DNA of 14,403 nt from Chitinivibrionales bacterium (GTDB lineage: Bacteria > Fibrobacterota > Chitinivibrionia > Chitinivibrionales > FEN-1185). This document shows positions 1-5,661 of the stretch, piece by piece. A program made the translations under genes and the position numbers. The notes beneath the pieces were generated by a model. It saw only the letters and a program-made list of their open reading frames with translations, did no database searches and was not told the origin of the DNA. Position 1 is the stretch's first letter, and each line of letters opens with the position of its first letter. The stretch covers positions 1-14,403 of the forward strand of contig JAQUMP010000025.1 of assembly GCA_028718065.1 (NCBI GenBank). Reading direction: 5' to 3'.

Positions 1-1
1 G

Positions 2-139
2 GGAACTAAAAAGGAATGGGAAAGGCGCAGGAGTATTTTACGAGCTGATTTTAAGAAAGTAAGCGCGGGCGTGCCGACACAGGCATCCAGAGCACGCCGC
101 CCGTGGGTTTCCGGAAAGAATCCTAAATTCATGGAATAA
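2..139 (+). CDS. possible 3' end of an unidentified gene
   Basis: One plus-strand frame is open from the first bases to a TAA at 137-139, giving 45 residues rich in Lys and Arg. The start would lie outside the window. I do not recognise the peptide. A chance open frame of this length is quite possible, so this is only a candidate tail of an upstream gene. The part at about 66-102 can also fold as an imperfect GC-rich hairpin (GCGTGC against GCACGC). Confidence 0.25.
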   Translation, partial: GTKKEWERRRSILRADFKKVSAGVPTQASRARRPWVSGKNPKFME

Positions 140-363
140 ACGATGGATGGCCTATACAATCTCAAGCCATTTTATTTTTTGTGGGGTGCCCTTTGTCACC
201 GTCCCTAAAAGCAAACAGTGTCACGTCATCAATTCAGCTACGAAATACGTTTTGCACACGTTGTAATGCAATACCGAGCCAAAAATAAGAAGTCCAAACA
301 TGAAAAACGAGATTTAGCCCCGCGCCTTGGAAAGATCGGCGGTATGTACTAAAGAAAAAAGAA
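140..363. other. non-coding AT-rich stretch upstream of the operon
   Basis: I see no convincing gene on either strand between the possible upstream tail and the operon promoter. A 63-codon minus-strand frame (234-425) runs across the promoter and regulator start, lacks homology that I recognise, and is probably spurious. The stretch contains the left copies of the inverted flanking blocks (260-276 and 312-328), described separately. Confidence 0.5.
260..328. repeat. left copy of inverted flanking blocks
   Basis: Two blocks here recur in inverted orientation and in the same outward order beyond the operon. Block 1 is CCCCGCGCCTT (318-328), preceded by ATTTAG (312-317); it matches AAGGCGCGGGG at 5446-5456 exactly, with CTAAAT at 5461-5466. 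Block 2 at 260-276 has the reverse complement CGGTATTGCATTACAAC, which matches CGGTACTGCCGTACAAC at 5478-5494 in 14 of 17 positions. The spacing between blocks differs on the two sides (about 35-41 nt against 11-21 nt), so these are not clean terminal inverted repeats. Confidence 0.4.
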
Positions 364-392
364 TTGAAGTGGCTTATAGCATATGCTATAAT
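364..392 (+). promoter_or_regulatory. sigma70-type promoter of the four-gene operon
   Basis: TTGAAG at 364-369 is a -35-like box. It lies exactly 17 bp before TATAAT at 387-392, a perfect -10 consensus. Transcription would start near 399, about 20 nt before the regulator's ATG at 420. The Shine-Dalgarno GGAG sits at 411-414, 5 nt before the ATG. No other good promoter is visible at the later genes, so this one probably drives the whole operon. Confidence 0.7.
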
Positions 393-403
393 ATATGCTA
401 TAA
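374..403 (+). promoter_or_regulatory. palindromic operator over the -10 box
   Basis: TTATAGCATATGCTATAA (374-391) is a perfect 18-bp palindrome. Its right half, ATATGCTATAA (381-391), is repeated directly at 393-403, 12 bp away, giving three half-sites. The array covers the -10 box (387-392) and the expected transcription start, where a bound dimer would block RNA polymerase. The obvious candidate ligand is the XRE protein encoded next; that assignment is inferred from position and from how C-protein and XRE repressors usually work. Confidence 0.65.
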
Positions 404-419
404 ACAAAGTGGAGACTAA

Positions 420-674
420 ATGCACGATATGCCATTCTCAGAATTCGTTAAGAATGTACGAAAGAAACTTGGTTTAAGCCAAGAAGAATTAGCCCATAAA
501 GTTGGTGTTAGCTTCTCAACTCTAAACCGTTGGGAAAACAGGAAGACATCCCCATCTAAATTAGCATTAAATCAGTTCACCGCCTACATGGACAAAATGC
601 CCCAAAAGCGAAAGATCAGCATTGAAGGAGCAATAGACAAGTCTATTCGCAATAACAAACGTGGTAACCAATGA
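420..674 (+). CDS. XRE/Cro-CI family transcriptional regulator
   Basis: This 84-residue protein is mostly one helix-turn-helix domain of the XRE (Cro/CI) class at residues 7-60. The recognition part reads SQEELAHKVGVSFSTLNRWE, followed by NRKTSPS, the usual turn after the recognition helix. The short basic tail shows no second domain, so it is a small DNA-binding protein, probably a dimer. The ATG at 420 has GGAG 5 nt upstream; the next ATG (429) is too far from it. The gene is first in the operon and overlaps the methyltransferase start by ATGA. The palindrome over its own promoter suggests autoregulation. This matches controller (C) proteins of restriction-modification systems, which delay effector expression until modification is in place. 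That role is inferred. Confidence 0.85.
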   Translation: MHDMPFSEFVKNVRKKLGLSQEELAHKVGVSFSTLNRWENRKTSPSKLALNQFTAYMDKMPQKRKISIEGAIDKSIRNNKRGNQ

Positions 675-1936
675 TAGCAATTGACAATATAAGGAAAATT
701 AGATTTGAGTCAGTTCCTATTGACGCTTTTTGGAACATTAGTGATGAAAAGGAATTAAAAATACACCGTATACATGCTTATCCTGCAAAATTTCCTGCTT
801 TCATCGCAACGAAGGCATTAGACTATGCCAAAAAAGAAGGTCGTTCTATAAAGTCAATTTCTGATATTTTTTGTGGTTGCGGAACTACTGCGTTTGAAGC
901 ACGCAGGAATAATATTTCATTTTGGGGATGCGATATAAACCCAGTAGCAACACTCATTGCAAAAACAAAGAGTCGAAAATATCAGCGGAAGAGGCTTGAA
1001 AAATATTACAATGATATTATTGATTATTTTAAAGCGAAGCCAGCACGCGATCAATATTTAGTAGGAAATGAACGGCTAAAATATTGGTATAAACGTAAAC
1101 AATTCAACAACCTACTACATCTCAAAGCAGGAATTCTCAATCAAACCCCAATTGATAGCTCCTATCAGATGTTTTTCCTTTGCGCATTTTCAAACATTCT
1201 TAAAGCCACGTCGAAATGGCTTACCAAGTCCATCAAACCTCAGGTTGACTCGTCTAAAAAATGTGCGGAAGTATTGAATTCATTTAAGAAACAGTGTGAT
1301 CTAATGTTTGTGGCCAACGATGAGATCGATGATGAGTTCAGTAAAGCGGATTCACAAATCATGACTGAGAACTTTCTTAATGGTATAACACCGCGTCCAA
1401 AGGTTGACATGATTATTACTAGCCCTCCATATGTTACTTCTTACGAATATGCAGACTTGCACCAGCTTTCATCCCTGTGGCTTGGTTTTGCAGAGGATTA
1501 CCGTGAGTTAAGAGAAGGGGCCATCGGTAGCAAGCACCAAAATTACAATTTCGCTCGTGAATGGAAACGGCTAAACAATTCCGGAAGCAAAATCGTTTCA
1601 CTCCTGATAGATCAGCATAAATCAAAGGCGAATTCAGTAGCTAAGTATTTTCTCGACATGCAAGCTGTTGCCCAAAGAGCATACGGCATGCTCAATAAAA
1701 AGGGATTGGCCCTTTTTGTCATTGGTAATACAGAATACAAGGGTGTTCGCATTGATAATGCAAAGCACCTAGCAGAATCTCTTTTTGATGCCGGTTTTTC
1801 CACAGTGGTGGCCACCAAAAGAAAAATCAGCAATAAAACTTTGACGCCGTATCGTGACTTAGTCGGCAAATTTTCAACAGATTCGACTGGACGAAAAGTG
1901 TATAATGAAGAATTCATTTTAATCGGGAGTAAATAG
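671..1936 (+). CDS. DNA amino-methyltransferase (N4-cytosine or N6-adenine type)
   Basis: A 421-residue S-adenosylmethionine-dependent DNA methyltransferase. Near the N-terminus HAYPAKFPAF (35-44) resembles the motif X region of this class. DIFCGCGTTAFEA (65-77) is motif I, the SAM-binding loop, with D88 of GCDINP just after. TSPPY (250-254) is catalytic motif IV, where the target amino group is methylated. The order motif I then IV, with about 180 residues between, excludes the beta order. SPPY is commoner in N4-cytosine enzymes, but N6-adenine cannot be excluded. The long middle segment may hold the target-recognition region. The start overlaps the regulator's stop (ATGA), implying translational coupling, and no strong Shine-Dalgarno is visible. 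No nuclease gene accompanies it, so its job is probably self-marking for the two downstream genes (inferred). Confidence 0.85.
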   Translation: MIAIDNIRKIRFESVPIDAFWNISDEKELKIHRIHAYPAKFPAFIATKALDYAKKEGRSIKSISDIFCGCGTTAFEARRNNISFWGCDINPVATLIAKTKSRKYQRKRLEKYYNDIIDYFKAKPARDQYLVGNERLKYWYKRKQFNNLLHLKAGILNQTPIDSSYQMFFLCAFSNILKATSKWLTKSIKPQVDSSKKCAEVLNSFKKQCDLMFVANDEIDDEFSKADSQIMTENFLNGITPRPKVDMIITSPPYVTSYEYADLHQLSSLWLGFAEDYRELREGAIGSKHQNYNFAREWKRLNNSGSKIVSLLIDQHKSKANSVAKYFLDMQAVAQRAYGMLNKKGLALFVIGNTEYKGVRIDNAKHLAESLFDAGFSTVVATKRKISNKTLTPYRDLVGKFSTDSTGRKVYNEEFILIGSK

Positions 1937-1937
1937 C

Positions 1938-4169
1938 ATGGCCAAGATTGAACATCTTAAAATTAGGCCGTATGCTCGACTACTAACAATGCTTGGAGAG
2001 CAATTAATTAAAAACGAACGCATTGCATTAATGGAGCTTATTAAAAATTCTTATGATGCCGATGCTGAATGGGTAAAAGTGTCTTTCCTTGACTTTGATG
2101 AGAATTACAAAATTCAATCAAATTCAAAAATAGTCATTGAGGATTCTGGCCACGGTATGACGCTTGAAATCATAAAGAAACACTGGCTAAATCCAGCAAC
2201 TCCCGAGAAGAAAATACGCAAGGCTAAAAAGGGCACAACCGAAAAAGGCCGTATTCTTCAGGGCGATAAAGGCATTGGGCGCTTTGCCATTTTGAAGCTT
2301 GGACGAGTCATAACAATTATTACGCGGGCAAAAGGTGAAGACACTGAACAGGTCGTAGATTATGATTTTAGCCTATATGATGATGATTTTCTGTCGCATA
2401 ACAAAAAAGAAAAAGAGCTCTTTTTAGAAGACCTTTCGGTTGCCGTATCTTCACGCCCTTCCCAAACGATAGCACCAGGCCCAATCCTCCTTGGTAGCCA
2501 AAAACTTAGGCGTTCACCGTATGGAACCCGAATTGAAATATCAAATCTCAAAGGGAGTTGGTCAGAATCAAAAGTTAGCGATGTGTATCGGGATATTAGC
2601 AGGTTGCAGCCAATTTTTGATACTCTTAATTCTGGCAAGAAGGACTTCCAGATTTTCATTTATAAGAATGATGTCGCTTTAAATTTCCAAGAGAAATATA
2701 TTGAAAAATTACAAAAATTATTAGAAGACCGGGCAGTAATAAAAATTGAGAATGGTAGTTTCGACTCTGTTAAGAACATCTTCACCTTTTTGTTGAATGG
2801 TTTGCAAACATCAATATTCTTAAGTGACCCTCTAATAAGGGCCGACACTTTTTTTGCCAATCGGTTTGGCAAAGCTGGAAGGATTTTTGATGAACGCGGC
2901 ACAGCATGTGGTTCATTTAAATTTGGTTTTTATATTTTTGATTTTAGTGCCCAATCTCCAATGAAATTCAAACTGGATAAAGATGACAAAGAAATCCTAA
3001 AAGAACATCGTATTTATTTGTATCGCGATGGCATAAGAGTTTACCCCTATGGCGATCCAGAAGACGATTGGCTGAGAATTGATGCTCTTCGTGGAACAAT
3101 TTCTGCCGGTGCGTTTTTGAGCAATGACCAGGTTGTTGGTTATGTAAATATCTCTCAAAAAAATAATCCTGATCTTAAGGATAAGACCAACCGGGAAGGC
3201 TTATTGGACCAAGGTGATGCGACAGAGGATTTCATAACATTAATCCAAACCTTGCTCTCCTATCTTCGGAAGAAACCGTACGCTCAGTACCGGTTGGATT
3301 TAGAGAACAAAAAGGTGCTCGACATCTTTAGAACAGAGCAGGTAATAAAGGATATTGATGAACTAAAAGCTGCTACGCCTGGAAATAGTAAAGCACAAGA
3401 TATCATCGACAGAGTTGAAAAAGGCTACAAAGCGGAACGCCAGTATTTGATTCAAAGAGCGGAAACGACGGAGGAACTGGCGGGCGTTGGATTATCGGTG
3501 GAAACTGCCTCGCATGATATCATGGGCATTATGGCAAAAGTTTTTGCGAACCTTGATGGGCTAATTAAGGACTTAATGGCTTCAAATGAAATCGACAAAG
3601 ATGAGCTCCTAAAGGAGCTTCAATCAATTCGGGGTGGAATGAGTTTTATTGAAGCACAGCTTAAGGATATACAATTGCTTTTCAAGTCATCCAAACAGCG
3701 TAGAAAGCCTATTCTTATCAAGGAAATTGTCGAAAAAGTTGAACGTATTTACAAGAGGCTTTTAACAAAAGAAAACATTAGGCTAGAAATTAGGTCGGTG
3801 GGGTCGCCACTTATCGCAAAAACAACGGATGCTGTTCTCCTTCAACTTCTCCTCAACCTTATGGATAATGCAATTTATTGGCTTATGCAAATCAGCCACA
3901 AGGAGAAAAAAATTGAGATTTTATTGGATGGCAATAAATGCCAAATGATTTTTGCTGACAACGGCCCAGGTGTGAGTAAAGATGATGTGCCCTATATTTT
4001 TGAACCATTCTATTCGGGTAAAGGGCAAGAAGGGCGAGGTTTGGGGTTGTATATTGCTCGTCAACTTTTGGAACGCAATGACTATTCCATTGACCTCGCA
4101 GATATAAAAGCAAATAAAATATTACCGGGCGCTAATTTTGTAGTTAATTTCCTTTCTGAGGAAAAATGA
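1938..4169 (+). CDS. double-GHKL ATPase: MORC/Hsp90-like module fused to a histidine-kinase-like module
   Basis: This 743-residue protein has two GHKL ATP-binding domains. The first (about 1-200) shows ELIKNSYDADA (33-43, Mg-binding Asn37), DSGHGM (69-74) and GDKGIGRFA (109-117), as in MORC/Hsp90-type ATPases. A segment at about 320-440 (YRDGIRVYPYGDPEDDW, then TNREGL) resembles the S5-like transducer that follows such domains. After a helical stretch, ETASHDIMG places His526 like the phospho-acceptor of a histidine-kinase dimerisation helix. The C-terminal kinase-type ATPase has its N box at NLMDNA (640-645), DNGPG (674-678), FEPF (688-691) and RGLGL (700-704). There is no membrane segment, so it is cytoplasmic. 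GGGAG lies at 1925-1929. MORC-like ATPases next to DNA methyltransferases are known from predicted modification-linked systems. Kinase activity towards the next gene's receiver is inferred. Confidence 0.8.
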   Translation: MAKIEHLKIRPYARLLTMLGEQLIKNERIALMELIKNSYDADAEWVKVSFLDFDENYKIQSNSKIVIEDSGHGMTLEIIKKHWLNPATPEKKIRKAKKGTTEKGRILQGDKGIGRFAILKLGRVITIITRAKGEDTEQVVDYDFSLYDDDFLSHNKKEKELFLEDLSVAVSSRPSQTIAPGPILLGSQKLRRSPYGTRIEISNLKGSWSESKVSDVYRDISRLQPIFDTLNSGKKDFQIFIYKNDVALNFQEKYIEKLQKLLEDRAVIKIENGSFDSVKNIFTFLLNGLQTSIFLSDPLIRADTFFANRFGKAGRIFDERGTACGSFKFGFYIFDFSAQSPMKFKLDKDDKEILKEHRIYLYRDGIRVYPYGDPEDDWLRIDALRGTISAGAFLSNDQVVGYVNISQKNNPDLKDKTNREGLLDQGDATEDFITLIQTLLSYLRKKPYAQYRLDLENKKVLDIFRTEQVIKDIDELKAATPGNSKAQDIIDRVEKGYKAERQYLIQRAETTEELAGVGLSVETASHDIMGIMAKVFANLDGLIKDLMASNEIDKDELLKELQSIRGGMSFIEAQLKDIQLLFKSSKQRRKPILIKEIVEKVERIYKRLLTKENIRLEIRSVGSPLIAKTTDAVLLQLLLNLMDNAIYWLMQISHKEKKIEILLDGNKCQMIFADNGPGVSKDDVPYIFEPFYSGKGQEGRGLGLYIARQLLERNDYSIDLADIKANKILPGANFVVNFLSEEK

Positions 4170-5389
4170 ATATGACTATAAAGATTAGTGAATTGTTTAA
4201 AGGGGTATCCATTGTTATTGATGATGAGGTAGACGACACCAAAGCAAATATCACTCAAATCCTCAAACAGATATCCTCCCTAGAAATACCAATTGTGAAA
4301 TATGCGAAACTTCCATCTGAGGGCGAAGTGTCACATTTTCAAAATTTATCATTCGTTTTATTCGATTGGAGATTAATAAAGCCAGATTTGTCAACTGCCG
4401 ATGTTGCGGCAGGCGTTTCTATCCCGCCTGGATTAGAAAATGCCTATATAGAACAGAATATTAGGTTTATAAGGAATCTTAATGCCGTCTGCTACTGTCC
4501 TATCTTCGTGTTTACTAATGAAGACAAGGACTTTATTATAGCCAAGCTGAATTCAGAACATGTTTTCGAATCTGATAAACCATGCAATGTACTGATTAGA
4601 TCAAAATCCACATTGCAGGAAGAAGGCTCACTCCAAAAAGCTATTGAAGAATGGATTAAGACCAACCCGTCAATTTATGTATTGAAGGAGTGGGAACGGG
4701 AATATCAGAGAAGCAAGAATCGTCTTTTTTTTGAATTTCAGAATTTAAGCCCTGTTTGGCCGCAGATTATGTGGAAATGCTTTGAGGAAGATGGTGGAAA
4801 CAAATCACTGGAACTTGGCGAGCTAATTTCTCGGAATTTGGATACAAGAATGAAGCCCTTTGAATTCGATGAGACTTTCCTGAAAGGGACCGATGCGAAA
4901 CCAGATCGAAATGAATTACGCCAGGTTCTAGAAGGCGCCAAGTTTCTGAAGCAACTGCACGAAAAAGACATCTCAACTGGAGATGTTTACCTCGAAGAAT
5001 ATCAGGATGCGGAGGGTGCAAAACGCCGCTATTGGCTTAACATCAGGGCACAATGTGATTTGGTTCGGAACGAGAACCCCCACCTCTATTGCTTGCCCGG
5101 ATATGAGCTAACCCAAAAAGCGAATGGCAAAATTGACAACATTTCATTTTCGCAAGGAGAATTCGTGGAGAAAGGTTATCATGCTATTGTTCCGTTTATT
5201 GACAATGGTAAGATAATTGAGTTTAAATTTAGTGAATTTGAAATCCGACAAAAAAGTTCGCTTCCAGGAGCGTCAATTAAACGAATCGGCCGTATTCTTC
5301 CTCCATACATAACAAAAATCCAGCAGCGATTTGCTCTTTACTTGCATCGACAGGGTCTGCCAAGAATTCCAGACGAGGCGATCTTTTAA
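4166..5389 (+). CDS. response-regulator-like protein with receiver domain and unknown C-terminal domain
   Basis: A 407-residue protein. The N-terminal receiver (about 10-165) has the full phosphorylation set: acidic pair D19/D20 in VIDDE, acceptor D67 in VLFDWRL, T117 in IFVFTNED and K147 in IRSKS. About 20 more residues than usual separate the Asp and Thr strands. Residues 170-407 match no output domain I can name: there is no DNA-binding helix-turn-helix and no clear nuclease motif. LNIRAQCDLVR (about 292-302) and a closing block with PPYITKIQQRFALYL look like conserved features. The gene overlaps the ATPase stop by ATGA. GAGGA at 4158-4162 is only 3 nt from the ATG at 4166 but 9 nt from the in-frame ATG at 4172, which may be the true start. 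It is most likely the phosphorylated partner and output of the preceding kinase-like protein. The effector activity is unknown. Confidence 0.75.
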   Translation: MNMTIKISELFKGVSIVIDDEVDDTKANITQILKQISSLEIPIVKYAKLPSEGEVSHFQNLSFVLFDWRLIKPDLSTADVAAGVSIPPGLENAYIEQNIRFIRNLNAVCYCPIFVFTNEDKDFIIAKLNSEHVFESDKPCNVLIRSKSTLQEEGSLQKAIEEWIKTNPSIYVLKEWEREYQRSKNRLFFEFQNLSPVWPQIMWKCFEEDGGNKSLELGELISRNLDTRMKPFEFDETFLKGTDAKPDRNELRQVLEGAKFLKQLHEKDISTGDVYLEEYQDAEGAKRRYWLNIRAQCDLVRNENPHLYCLPGYELTQKANGKIDNISFSQGEFVEKGYHAIVPFIDNGKIIEFKFSEFEIRQKSSLPGASIKRIGRILPPYITKIQQRFALYLHRQGLPRIPDEAIF

Positions 5390-5445
5390 TTGTCCCGTAA
5401 AAAATGAAAACGGTTTTATGCCTCGTATGGTTCCTATGTGAAAAG

Positions 5446-5494
5446 AAGGCGCGGGGATTACTAAATGCAAATAGACGCGGTACTGCCGTACAAC
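5446..5494. repeat. right copy of inverted flanking blocks
   Basis: AAGGCGCGGGG (5446-5456), CTAAAT (5461-5466) and CGGTACTGCCGTACAAC (5478-5494) are the inverted partners of the blocks at 318-328, 312-317 and 260-276. The outer block overlaps the left end of the attC-like structure. The GC-rich 11-mer stands out in an AT-rich surround. Confidence 0.4.
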
Positions 5495-5632
5495 AAACAA
5501 AGCAAGCATTGGGCGCAAAGCCGCCCTCGGCCTTCGGCACATAGCCGGTTTGAACCTCCCTCACCGTCTTCGCTTCGCTTGCGGTGTGACGTCGGCAATC
5601 CGGCGACGTCTTGCGTTTGTTAAACGTTAGAT
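5488..5632 (+). other. attC-like integron recombination site
   Basis: The left end is GTACAAC (5488-5494, six of seven matches to RYYYAAC). The right end contains AACGTTAGAT, whose last seven bases, GTTAGAT (5626-5632), fit GTTRRRY. Just inside, AACAAAC (5492-5498) pairs with GTTTGTT (5615-5621), and GCAAG (5502-5506) pairs with CTTGC (5610-5614), leaving three unpaired bases (AAA) on one arm, like the extrahelical bases of attC stems. The interior has more inverted repeats, such as GACGTCG (5588-5594) with CGACGTC (5604-5610). A length near 145 nt is within the range of long attC sites. No integrase or second clear attC is present, so this is a resemblance, not proof. The span covers most of the 272-nt gap before the next gene. 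Confidence 0.45.
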
Positions 5633-5661
5633 GAACCGCGAGGATTAGCATTTCTGTTCCC

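Noticed and set aside
66..102. GC-rich hairpin near the left edge as a terminator or attC site
   Set aside because: The stem is imperfect with a long loop, no T run follows, and no GTTRRRY-type ends flank it.
233..276. Second attC-like site upstream of the operon
   Set aside because: Only the TACAAC-containing block is shared with the downstream site (inverted); no matching paired arm or GTTRRRY end was found.
234..425. 63-codon minus-strand frame with hydrophobic residues upstream of the operon
   Set aside because: It runs through the promoter and operator and into the regulator start on the opposite strand, has no ribosome site that I can support, and resembles no known protein.
5395..5416. 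Possible terminator after the receiver gene (CCGT ... ACGG followed by TTTTAT)
   Set aside because: The stem is only four base pairs with a long A-rich loop; too weak to call.
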